This document shows, in pieces, positions 5,833 through 12,052 of a DNA stretch of 12,052 nt (positions within the stretch are counted from its first letter, which is position 1; the number at the start of each line of letters is the position of its first letter). The notes below the pieces were generated by a model. That model saw only the letters and a program-made list of their open reading frames with translations, was not told the DNA's origin and did no database searches. The DNA comes from Actinomycetota bacterium (GTDB taxonomy: Bacteria > Actinomycetota > Actinomycetes > S36-B12), in the NCBI GenBank assembly GCA_009700485.1, contig WLLZ01000047.1:1-12052 (forward strand), read 5' to 3'. A program made the position numbers and the translations under genes.

Positions 5833-7398
5833 TTAAGTCAACTTACCGTTGATGCGGCGGGGCAGCGCCCAAAGGTTGTCGTCCGAAACCGCAACCGGCA
5901 AGAGCTGATCAGGGAACCCCTGATAACTCACCGGTCGCTGGAACCGGTAGATGGCCAAAGTGCCAACGGATGTGGTGCGAGAATCTGAGGTCGCCGGGAA
6001 CGGCCCGCCGTGCACGACGGCTTGATTTACCTCGACGCCGGTGGGCCAACCATTTAAGATGCTGCGGCCGGCCTTGCGCTCCATTATCGGCATAATTGCT
6101 GCCACCTGCGGATAGTCGGATTCAACAGCGTGCACGGTGCAAGTCAATTGCCCCTGCAGTGCTTCTAAGGTGGTTTTTAGGTCATCAAGATCCACATAGG
6201 TAACCAGCAGGGCTGATGAGCCGAAGACTTCGTCCTGCAAATCTACGTTTGCACGCAGGTGTGCGGCGTTGGTGCGGTAGATCGTTGGCGCTGGCGAATT
6301 TAGCGTAGGTCCGGCCGCCCCGGTGGCGATTAGTTCAGCGCCCGAAGCATGTAGTCGTTCATTGCCCTCGTTATAGGCGTCAAAAATCCCCGATGAGAGC
6401 ATCGTCTGCCCGGTGAGTTCACCAAGTGCGGTAATGATGGCCTCGGTGATGCTGGGTGCATCCACCGGGATCAAGATCAAACCCGGGTTGGTGCAGAACT
6501 GACCGGCGCCAAGGGTTAGTGATGCGACAAAACCAGCGGCCAACGCCTTTGGATCTTTGGCGATCGCCCCGGGAAATAGCACCACGGGGTTAACGCTCGA
6601 CATCTCGGCATAGACCGGTATCGGTTCAAGGCGGTCGGCGGCCGTGCGCATCAAAGCGGTGCCCGCACTTTGGGAGCCGGTGAAGGCGATTGCTTTTATC
6701 GATGGGTGCGCGGCGAGAGCCTGGCCCACACTCGCCCCCGGCCCGAAGATGATCGAGAAAACCCCGGGCGGCAGACCGCAGTCGCTCACGGCTTTGGTAA
6801 TCGCCTGACCGGCGAGCTCGCAGGTGCCCGCATGGGAGTTATGGGCTTTGACTATCACCGGGCAGCCGGCGGCTAGGGCCGATGCGGTATCACCCCCGGC
6901 GACTGAAAATGCGAGGGGGAAGTTGCTCGCTCCAAATACCGCGACCGGACCCAGTGGCACCTGCCGTTGGCGAATCTCCGGCCCCGGTGTTGGCAGCCGC
7001 TCTGGTAGTGCGTGGTCAATGCGCACCTCTTGATGAGCCCCTAGGCGCAGCTCCTTGGCGAAGAGTCGGAGTTGATTTGTCGTGCGCCCGTGCTCGCCTT
7101 CAAGGCGGGCAGCTGTCAGCCCGGATTCTTGCTGGGCCCTCTCCACGATCTCAGCCTTCATCTCATCAAGGTTCGCCGCGATCGTCTCGAGGAAAACTGC
7201 GCGCTCCTCCGGCGACGTGTTGCGGTAGGTATCAAAAGCGGCTTGCCCCGCCCGCGCGGCCTGGTCGATCTCATCGATGCCGATGAAGTAGATAGTCGGC
7301 TCCAATGCCTCTCCGGTGGCGGGGTTGATGGCATGTGAGGTGCCGTTCGCTCCGTGTACCGATTGGCCGGCGATTATTGATTGACCTAGCACGCTCAT
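5833..7398 (-). CDS. 2,5-dioxovalerate (alpha-ketoglutarate semialdehyde) dehydrogenase
   Basis: This 521-residue aldehyde dehydrogenase most resembles the KGSADH subgroup, which oxidises 2,5-dioxopentanoate to 2-oxoglutarate with NAD(P)+. It is the last step of non-phosphorylating breakdown of pentoses, hexaric and uronic acids, and hydroxyproline. The subgroup is suggested by PLGPVAVFGASNFPLAFSVA followed by GGDTASALAAGCPVIVKAH. Key ALDH residues are visible: Asn159 (ASNF), Lys184, the FTGS turn at 239-242, the general base Glu265 (AEMSSVNP) and the nucleophile Cys302 (GQFCTNPG). The length is normal and the enzyme looks intact and cytoplasmic. The start is ATG, with a modest GGGG site seven bases upstream. 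It is not tightly linked to either neighbour, and no partner dehydratases are in the window, so the exact pathway is unknown. Another semialdehyde as substrate is possible. Confidence 0.88.
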   Translation of the reverse strand: MSVLGQSIIAGQSVHGANGTSHAINPATGEALEPTIYFIGIDEIDQAARAGQAAFDTYRNTSPEERAVFLETIAANLDEMKAEIVERAQQESGLTAARLEGEHGRTTNQLRLFAKELRLGAHQEVRIDHALPERLPTPGPEIRQRQVPLGPVAVFGASNFPLAFSVAGGDTASALAAGCPVIVKAHNSHAGTCELAGQAITKAVSDCGLPPGVFSIIFGPGASVGQALAAHPSIKAIAFTGSQSAGTALMRTAADRLEPIPVYAEMSSVNPVVLFPGAIAKDPKALAAGFVASLTLGAGQFCTNPGLILIPVDAPSITEAIITALGELTGQTMLSSGIFDAYNEGNERLHASGAELIATGAAGPTLNSPAPTIYRTNAAHLRANVDLQDEVFGSSALLVTYVDLDDLKTTLEALQGQLTCTVHAVESDYPQVAAIMPIMERKAGRSILNGWPTGVEVNQAVVHGGPFPATSDSRTTSVGTLAIYRFQRPVSYQGFPDQLLPVAVSDDNLWALPRRINGKLT

Positions 7399-7508
7399 TT
7401 GATTTCCCCATTCAATTAGAGTGTGTTGGCTGAAGTTCTTGCAGAGTCTGCCGGGAATTGTCCCTTAAAAATAGGATAATTGGTTGGCTTAGACATGTTT
7501 GGGGCGGG

Positions 7509-7533
7509 CTGGCACACCTTGCCGGTGCGCCAG
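7509..7533. other. Inverted repeat in divergent spacer (10-bp stem)
   Basis: CTGGCACACC (7509-7518) pairs with GGTGCGCCAG (7524-7533) around a 5-base loop, with one mismatch. It lies in the 240-base spacer between the divergent dehydrogenase and exonuclease genes and has no T-tract. It could be an operator, an RNA hairpin in a leader, or the terminator of a small untranslated transcript. The sequence does not decide between these. Confidence 0.5.
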
Positions 7534-7568
7534 TTCAGAGCGACTTAGCCCTCGCGCCCTCGTTGAGA

Positions 7569-7584
7569 TTCTTGGCCGCAAGAA
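7569..7584. other. Inverted repeat TTCTTG-GCCG-CAAGAA upstream of the exonuclease gene
   Basis: This is a perfect 6-bp inverted repeat with a 4-base centre, about 55 bases before the exonuclease start. Its symmetry fits a dimeric repressor site as well as a short RNA hairpin. The spacer around it (7399-7638) also has an A/T-rich patch near 7455-7471 that probably holds promoter elements. I could not assign a clean -35/-10 pair. Confidence 0.4.
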
Positions 7585-7638
7585 CCTAGTGCGGTGCTTG
7601 CAGCGGCTATATTTGGTGTCCTAAGCGCGGGAGGCTTA

Positions 7639-8295
7639 ATGCCAAAATCTTGGGTCGATCAAGGTTTCATTGCCTATGACACCGAGACTACCGGTGTTGA
7701 TGTAGGTGAAGCACGCATCGTTACGGCAGCTGCGATTCACTTCGTCGACCGCCTACCGGTTGAATCGAGATCTTGGCTCATCTCCGTCGATGTTGAGATC
7801 CCCGAAGCCGCCAGCGCCATTCATGGTGTTACCACTGAAATGAGTAGGGCCGAGGGTATCGAGCAAGTTTTGGCCCTGGCTGATATCCGCTCATTCTTAT
7901 TGAGCACAGGGGCCCCGATTGTCTGTTTTAAATCTGATTTCGATATTCCGGTGACAGATTCGAACTTGATCAGGGCGGGGCTGGCGCCACTCCCTGCTGG
8001 GCTCGCGGTGTGTGCTTATGTGATTGATCGCCAGTTCAATAAGTATGTGAAAGGTAAGGCGCAGCGGCGCCTGCAACCGACCGCGGCGCGCTACGGAATC
8101 ACTTTGAATGACGCTGACTGGCATGGGGCACAAGCCGATGCCATCGCCGCCGGCCAGATCTTCTTAGCTGAGGTCGACGCCTACCCGGCACTCACCGCTG
8201 TTAGTTCAGCGGAGCTTTCAGGGCAGGTTGATAAGTGGCGCGAGGAGCAGGAGATTGATTTCCAGCAATGGCTTGCCCGGCAGGAGTCAAACTAG
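7639..8295 (+). CDS. DnaQ-like DEDDh 3'-5' exonuclease
   Basis: This 218-residue protein starts at ATG with GGGAGG four bases upstream. An upstream in-frame GTG at 7594 has no such site. The exonuclease fold shows motif I DTETTG (Asp14, Glu16), motif II around Asp100/Asp102 (CFKSDFDIPV) and motif III HGAQADA (His162, Asp167). These give the complete DEDDh set of the polymerase III epsilon family, which removes nucleotides from 3' ends using two metal ions. There is no second domain. The C-terminal tail (about 190-218) is charged and ends DFQQWLARQ. A stand-alone enzyme of this size in actinobacteria is usually an accessory repair or RNA/DNA-trimming nuclease and not the replicative proofreader. 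Its 3' end overlaps the convergent reductase gene by nine bases. Confidence 0.88.
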   Translation: MPKSWVDQGFIAYDTETTGVDVGEARIVTAAAIHFVDRLPVESRSWLISVDVEIPEAASAIHGVTTEMSRAEGIEQVLALADIRSFLLSTGAPIVCFKSDFDIPVTDSNLIRAGLAPLPAGLAVCAYVIDRQFNKYVKGKAQRRLQPTAARYGITLNDADWHGAQADAIAAGQIFLAEVDAYPALTAVSSAELSGQVDKWREEQEIDFQQWLARQESN

Positions 8296-9168
8296 GTCTT
8301 TACCTAAGTCATTGATCTCGCTGATTGCTAGCTCATCAAGTTGCACGCTGGCGCCGCCGCAGTTCTCGTTCAAGTGGGCAATTGACCCGGTGCCCGGTAT
8401 TGGCAGCATGACCGGTGAGTGCTGAAGTAACCACGCAAGAGCAACCTGCGCCGGGGTGCAGCCCAACCTGCTTGCTATAGCGGCGAGTGGCCCATCGGTG
8501 GCAACTAATTCACGGTTGCCGAGCGGAAACCACGGGATGAAACCGATCTGGTTAGAGGCGCAGTGAGATAGGAGTTCTTCGGAGGCCCGGTTGCTCGCGT
8601 TATAAAGATTCTGAACGCTAACGACGTTGAAGAATTTTTGGGCACTCAATAATTCAGCCACACTTACTTCGGATAACCCAATATGGCGGATCAGGCCTTC
8701 GTCCTGCATCTGTTTCATGACGCCGAATTGGTCTTCGGCTGGCACCTTTGGATCAATGCGATGCAGTTGCCAAAGATCAATGCGTTCAACACCGAGGCGG
8801 CGCAGTGACATCTGCACACATTGGCGCAGGTATACGGGGGCGCCTACCGGCTCCCACATATCCGGCCCCTGCCTGGTCAACGCACCTTTGGTGGCGATCA
8901 ACACATCGTTATATGGATAAAGCGCCTCGCGAATGAGATCCTCACTCACGTACGGGCCGTACGAGTCAGCTGTGTCGATGAAGTCGACACCTAGTTCAAC
9001 GGCGCGGCGTAAAACTTTGATCGCGACATCATGATCGGGCGGATCACCCCAGATGCCGGCACCGGTGATGCGCATGGCGCCAAAACCCAATCGGCGGACC
9101 GTGAGGGGGTCGGTGGTGTTGGCGCCGAGGGTGAAGGTGCCTGAAGCAGCGATTTGGGAAATTGCCAT
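8287..9168 (-). CDS. Aldo/keto reductase
   Basis: This 293-residue (alpha/beta)8-barrel oxidoreductase probably reduces aldehydes or ketones with NADPH. The catalytic tetrad is visible: Asp65 (FIDTAD), Tyr70 (SYG), Lys94 (ATKGAL) and His136 (WQLHRID). LGFGAMRITG near residues 27-36 and the late IPGTGSIAHLNEN stretch, which forms the cofactor-binding end, match the general family used by YajO-like and plant-type reductases. The length is normal. The ATG overlaps the stop of the preceding secreted-protein gene by one base (TAATG), so translation is probably coupled. It is the last gene of a three-gene operon with the CoA ligase. The substrate is unknown, and a product or precursor of the CoA ligase is a reasonable guess only. 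Confidence 0.9.
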   Translation of the reverse strand: MAISQIAASGTFTLGANTTDPLTVRRLGFGAMRITGAGIWGDPPDHDVAIKVLRRAVELGVDFIDTADSYGPYVSEDLIREALYPYNDVLIATKGALTRQGPDMWEPVGAPVYLRQCVQMSLRRLGVERIDLWQLHRIDPKVPAEDQFGVMKQMQDEGLIRHIGLSEVSVAELLSAQKFFNVVSVQNLYNASNRASEELLSHCASNQIGFIPWFPLGNRELVATDGPLAAIASRLGCTPAQVALAWLLQHSPVMLPIPGTGSIAHLNENCGGASVQLDELAISEINDLGKDLV

Positions 9169-9620
9169 TACTTTGATTTGGACATCAGTGAATGTAAAAC
9201 CAAGGTATTTTTACTACCGTCAGGCGACGGATCCATGTAACCAATTTCGAAGCTCACTCCGGGGATCAATACGCCTTCGTAAGTGCCATCGCCGTCAGCG
9301 CCAAGAATGTCGATGCTGGTCGCACCGATAGCGGAGTTCATGGCAATTAGTTGCACGAGCTTGGGCTTAGACCACTTACCGCCGGCCGATTTCCACTGCC
9401 AGGTGCCTTTGGCGACATTACCTCGGGCGGTGGTGATGGTGAGCTTCTCGGTGCCCTGTGTGAACGACCCTCCGTAGTAGACATCGGCCGGGCCCGTCCA
9501 GGTGCCAAGCAGTGGCGACGCGGGGGCGGCATTGGCGCCCGGGGCAGCGGCGATGAGAAGACTTGCACCCATCAGGCAAGCTGTTAAGGCTGCTGCACTC
9601 TTGCCATTGCGCAATTTCAT
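9168..9620 (-). CDS. Small secreted protein between CoA ligase and reductase genes, unknown function
   Basis: This protein has 150 residues. A signal peptide covers about 1-31 (hydrophobic ALTACLMGASLLIAAA, cleavage near ANA/AP). The mature 119 residues are rich in Gly, Thr and Ser with alternating polar and hydrophobic residues (GTWTGPADVYYGG, EKLTITTARGNVAKGTWQW, GTYEGVLIPGVSFEIGYMDP), which suggests a small beta-barrel or beta-sandwich. The mature part has no cysteine. The start is ATG with an AAAGG site seven bases upstream. It starts 13 bases after the CoA ligase stop and its TAA overlaps the reductase ATG, so it is firmly inside the operon. I do not recognise the family. A ligand-binding role for the operon's substrate is conceivable but unproven. 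Confidence 0.75.
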   Translation of the reverse strand: MKLRNGKSAAALTACLMGASLLIAAAPGANAAPASPLLGTWTGPADVYYGGSFTQGTEKLTITTARGNVAKGTWQWKSAGGKWSKPKLVQLIAMNSAIGATSIDILGADGDGTYEGVLIPGVSFEIGYMDPSPDGSKNTLVLHSLMSKSK

Positions 9621-9633
9621 TTGGGACCTTTCG

Positions 9634-11181
9634 TTAGGAGCCGCGAAGCAGCCGGCGAAGAATCTTGCCCGATGCAGACTTAGGGATAGCGTCGACGAAC
9701 ACTACGTCGTGCACGACCTTATAGGTCGCAACCTTGTCTTGCATGAAGTCGGTGACTTCTGCGGCGGTCAGTTCTTGATCTGGCCGGAGCACCACGAAGG
9801 CACGGGGGATCTCACCGGCTTCCTCGTCACTCACCCCGATAACGGCAACATCGGCGATCTTTGGGTTGGTAAGTAGCAGAGCCTCAAGTTCTGCCGGGGC
9901 CACTTGGAAGCCCTTGTACTTGATTAGCTCCTTAAGGCGATCCACGATCGCGACATGCCCATCGGCGTCGATCGTGGCGACATCGCCGGTCTTCAGCCAA
10001 CCATCGGCGTCGATGGTCAAAGCGGTGGCCTCGGCGTTGTTCAGGTAACCCTTCATAACTTGCGGGCCCTGCACCCAAAGCTCACCAACCCCGCCGACAT
10101 CTTGATCCTCGCCGGTTTCGGGGTCAACGATGCGGCATTTGGTATTTGGGATGGTGACGCCTACGGTGCCGGGCTTGAACTGCCCGGGCCAAGTTACGTG
10201 GCTGACCGGTGACAACTCTGTCATCCCGAAGCCCTGAACTACATCGCAGTCGATGCGCGTGGCTGCCTCTTGAGCGAGTTCAGCACTAAGTGGCGCAGCG
10301 CCGGAGAACACCTGCTTGAGGCTCGAGAGGTCGTACTTGTCAACGAGTGGGTGCTTGGCGAGGGCGAGCACGATCGGTGGCACGGCGAATAATCTGGTGA
10401 TCTTATGTTCTTGAATGATGCTCAAGCACTGCTCAAGATCAAAGCGCGGCACGGTGACGATGGTCGCGCCACGTGACAGGAATTCATTCAGGAGTACCTG
10501 CATGCCATAGATGTGAAAGAAGGGCAGCACGGCGAGTACGAGTTCACCATCAGAAACCGCCAAGGCATCTTCGACCTGAGCGAGATTCGCGACGAGATTG
10601 CGATGGGTGAGCATCACCCCCTTCGGGAGCCCGGTGGTGCCTGAGGAATATGGAAGTACAACCACCTGCTCACTTGGATCAACCGCGACCTGCTCAATGG
10701 GCGCACCAAACATGCTGGCAAAGGCCGTGGTGCCCTCGGTTGCATCACCGATGATGGCGATTTCGGTTACTTCAGTTCCGCTAATTGCCTCTTTCGCTGT
10801 CTCGAGGAACATCGCAATTGTAATGAGTAGTTTGGAGTCTGAGTCAATTAGTTGAAAGCGAACTTCATCCGCGGTGTAGGTCGGATTGACGGTGCTTACG
10901 GCGACCCCAGCTACTGCGGCCCCATGAAAGACAATCGCGAACTCAGGGATATTTGGTGACATTAAAGCGATCGTGTCGCCCGGGCCAAGGCCGCGCGCCT
11001 GCAGGCCGCCGGCGAAGGCGTGGATCATTCCATTGAGTTGCGCATAGGTGTAACTGCGGCCGGTTGGTCCGTCGATTAGTGCGGCCCGATCTGGTACCCG
11101 AGCGGCCTCGCGCATGACGTACTTCGTGACCGCGATGTTAGGGATCTCAACATCGGCCAAGGGTGATGAGTGAATGATCAT
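9634..11181 (-). CDS. Acyl-CoA synthetase, 4-coumarate-CoA ligase-like (ANL superfamily)
   Basis: This 515-residue cytoplasmic enzyme should activate a carboxylic acid in two steps, first to the acyl-AMP and then to the CoA thioester. The signature motifs are present: the phosphate-binding loop SSGTTGLPKG (179-188), QGFGMTE (316-322), the box GELWVQG (366-372), TGD (398-400), the hinge/core segment YKGFQVAPAELE (422-433) and the catalytic lysine in PKSASGKILRR (Lys506). The overall layout resembles 4-coumarate-CoA ligases and luciferase-like synthetases more than acetate or very-long-chain enzymes. The acid cannot be read from sequence alone, so phenylpropanoid, other aromatic and medium-chain acids are all possible. 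The start is ATG with a strong GAGGAG site five bases upstream. It is the first gene of the operon with the secreted protein and the aldo/keto reductase. Confidence 0.9.
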   Translation of the reverse strand: MIIHSSPLADVEIPNIAVTKYVMREAARVPDRAALIDGPTGRSYTYAQLNGMIHAFAGGLQARGLGPGDTIALMSPNIPEFAIVFHGAAVAGVAVSTVNPTYTADEVRFQLIDSDSKLLITIAMFLETAKEAISGTEVTEIAIIGDATEGTTAFASMFGAPIEQVAVDPSEQVVVLPYSSGTTGLPKGVMLTHRNLVANLAQVEDALAVSDGELVLAVLPFFHIYGMQVLLNEFLSRGATIVTVPRFDLEQCLSIIQEHKITRLFAVPPIVLALAKHPLVDKYDLSSLKQVFSGAAPLSAELAQEAATRIDCDVVQGFGMTELSPVSHVTWPGQFKPGTVGVTIPNTKCRIVDPETGEDQDVGGVGELWVQGPQVMKGYLNNAEATALTIDADGWLKTGDVATIDADGHVAIVDRLKELIKYKGFQVAPAELEALLLTNPKIADVAVIGVSDEEAGEIPRAFVVLRPDQELTAAEVTDFMQDKVATYKVVHDVVFVDAIPKSASGKILRRLLRGS

Positions 11182-11252
11182 GTGGACTCCTCGGTTGCGT
11201 TGGACGGAGTCTCACAGGATTTGGCAGTAGGTGCATCTTGTTTGGGTCAAGT

Positions 11253-11264
11253 GGTAGAACTACC
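11253..11264. promoter_or_regulatory. Short palindrome GGTAGAACTACC upstream of the CoA ligase operon
   Basis: A 5-bp inverted repeat around two central bases lies about 70 bases upstream of the CoA ligase start. Its position suits an operator for a dimeric regulator of the operon. The match does not extend beyond the 12 bases, and no regulator gene is nearby, so this is only a candidate. On the minus strand a TTGACC follows nearby (11244-11249) and could be a -35 element, but no good -10 was found at the right distance. Confidence 0.3.
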
Positions 11265-11274
11265 TGGGATTGGC

Positions 11275-11354
11275 CTGGCGGATCCGCGAGATCAGACCGG
11301 CGAATCCGCGAGATTGGACCGGCGGATCCGCGAGATTAGACTGGCGGATCCGCG
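11275..11354. repeat. Tandem 22-bp repeats (3.6 copies) with palindromic core GCGGATCCGC
   Basis: Units start at 11275, 11297, 11319 and 11341. The last is cut after 14 bases. A consensus unit is C-C/T-GGCGGATCCGCGAGATTAGA, with one to three changes per copy. Units 1, 3 and 4 keep a perfect 10-bp palindrome GCGGATCCGC (11278-11287, 11322-11331, 11344-11353). Unit 2 has one change in it. The 22-bp spacing is about two helical turns, so bound proteins would lie on one face of the DNA. The array stops 11 bases before the putative -10 box of the ATPase gene, and its last unit covers the -35 region. There are no spacers, so it is not a CRISPR array. Confidence 0.9.
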
Positions 11355-11365
11355 GGTCAATCAAG

Positions 11366-11371
11366 TATGAT
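11366..11371 (+). promoter_or_regulatory. Putative -10 box for a leaderless ATPase transcript
   Basis: TATGAT fits the actinobacterial TAnnnT -10 pattern. Only seven bases separate it from the ATG at 11379, so transcription would start at or next to the A of the start codon and give a leaderless message. A GAGGG stretch sits one base before the ATG, too close to serve as a normal ribosome site, which agrees with this. The -35 position falls within the last copy of the 22-bp repeat. Confidence 0.5.
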
Positions 11372-11378
11372 AGAGGGT

Positions 11379-12052
11379 ATGAGCAACGAAAACCCTGGAT
11401 ATAAGGCATTTTCGCGCCACGCGGAGGGCCTTGTGAAGATGGCTTTAGTCGATACCCCGGTGGTCCTAATCCAGGGCGCAAGACAGGTAGGCAAGAGCAC
11501 ACTTGCAACGCAGGTGTTGGCTGGCACTGGCGCCCGGTTACTCACGCTGGATACCCACTCGGTACTCAGTGCCGCCCAAAATGACCCTGATTCTTTTGTC
11601 CGGCAAAACCCCGACTCCCTCCTAGCTATTGATGAGGTGCAGCGCGCACCTGAGCTACTGCGCGCAGTTAAGGCCGTCGTGGATGAGCAGCGTCGTCCCG
11701 GTCAGTTTCTTCTGACTGGCTCCGCCGACCTACTGCGCATTCCAGGGCAGCACGAAAGTTTAGCGGGGAGAGCGGAGACAATCCCACTGTTCGGATTGAG
11801 CCAAGGTGAGATTCGAAGCGGCAAGGATGATCTAGCAAGTCGACTATTTAGCGGAGACGAAATTGGGCTTAACGATGTTGCTGGCACCATGTCCCGTGAT
11901 GAGTACCTAGAAATTATTTGTGAAGGGTCCTATCCAGAACCTCGGCTGCGTAGCGGACGTCGGCGACAAGCGTGGTTTGACAACTATCTTTCACGCATCG
12001 TGGATAGAGATGCAAAGGATATAAGTCGCCTGATGCATTTAGACAGGTTGCC
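11379..12052 (+). CDS. AAA+ ATPase of AAA_14/DUF4143 type, cut by window end
   Basis: The first 224 residues are in the window and the reading frame stays open at the right edge. The N-terminal ATPase domain shows Walker A GARQVGKST (33-41), Walker B LLAIDEVQ (81-88) and a sensor LLTGS (111-115). After this come LAGRAETIPLFGLSQGE and DNYLSRIVDRDAKDI, the stretch that leads into the DUF4143 C-terminal domain in this family. Full-length members are usually about 400 residues, so roughly half is missing. The biochemical role of these ATPases is poorly known. They are patchily distributed and often look horizontally acquired. Codons such as CTA, AGA and ATA seem more frequent here than in the neighbouring enzymes, which agrees with transfer, but I judged this by eye. 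The start ATG follows a probable leaderless promoter and the 22-bp repeat array. Confidence 0.88.
   Translation, partial: MSNENPGYKAFSRHAEGLVKMALVDTPVVLIQGARQVGKSTLATQVLAGTGARLLTLDTHSVLSAAQNDPDSFVRQNPDSLLAIDEVQRAPELLRAVKAVVDEQRRPGQFLLTGSADLLRIPGQHESLAGRAETIPLFGLSQGEIRSGKDDLASRLFSGDEIGLNDVAGTMSRDEYLEIICEGSYPEPRLRSGRRRQAWFDNYLSRIVDRDAKDISRLMHLDRL

Noticed and set aside
3581..7398. A single sulfated-polysaccharide utilisation locus made of the sulfatase and the semialdehyde dehydrogenase
   Set aside because: The two genes share a strand but are about 210 bases apart with a probable promoter between them. No glycoside hydrolase, lyase, transporter or dehydratase is present, so a common pathway is only speculation.
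7509..7533. tRNA or other standard RNA gene
   Set aside because: Only a single hairpin is seen. There is no T-loop consensus, acceptor stem or anticodon arm in the surrounding spacer.
11275..11354. CRISPR array
   Set aside because: The 22-bp repeats are directly joined without variable spacers, and no cas gene is in the window.
11260..11508. Minus-strand open frame through the 22-bp repeats
   Set aside because: It overlaps the start of the well-supported ATPase gene, and its repeated Arg/Ile/Pro/Ala content simply mirrors the tandem repeat.

Overview
The window looks like a chromosomal segment of an actinobacterium of intermediate G+C content. The evidence is a lipoprotein resembling the mycobacterial LppM family, a Tat-exported sulfatase, actinobacterial-style Ig-like and acidic-stalk surface proteins, GTG starts, and a probable leaderless promoter. 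No rRNA, tRNA or CRISPR array was seen. The species cannot be named from the sequence alone.

Layout, left to right. Positions 1-146 hold the last codons and right end of an IS3-family insertion sequence. It abuts a leftward gene (144-2192) for a large membrane protein with a signal peptide, an acidic Asp/Pro/Thr/Ser repeat stalk, an Ig-like domain and a multi-pass membrane region. The stop codon of that gene appears to be supplied by the first three bases of the IS end. Diverging from it is an LppM-like lipoprotein gene (2259-3044, rightward), which ends in a hairpin shared with a convergent leftward pair: a Tat-dependent sulfatase (5620-3581) followed by a small secreted four-cysteine protein (3545-3078). 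The sulfatase leader contains a run of 11 G. Next is a leftward gene for a 2,5-dioxovalerate (alpha-ketoglutarate semialdehyde) dehydrogenase (7398-5833). It diverges, across a hairpin-bearing spacer, from a DEDDh exonuclease gene (7639-8295). A tight leftward three-gene operon follows: an acyl-/4-coumarate-CoA ligase-like enzyme (11181-9634), a small secreted protein (9620-9168) and an aldo/keto reductase (9168-8287). The window ends inside a rightward gene for an AAA+ ATPase of the AAA_14/DUF4143 type (from 11379). It is preceded by 3.6 tandem copies of a 22-bp repeat carrying the palindrome GCGGATCCGC.

How the genes may work together. The central enzymes (sulfatase, semialdehyde dehydrogenase, aldo/keto reductase, CoA ligase) suggest breakdown of exogenous organic matter such as sulfated or acidic sugars and organic acids. 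Apart from the CoA ligase/secreted protein/reductase operon, and perhaps the sulfatase plus its small partner, they need not form one pathway. The most unusual non-coding structure is the 22-bp palindromic repeat array in front of the ATPase gene. The most unusual genic events are the IS-supplied stop codon and the homopolymer upstream of the sulfatase.
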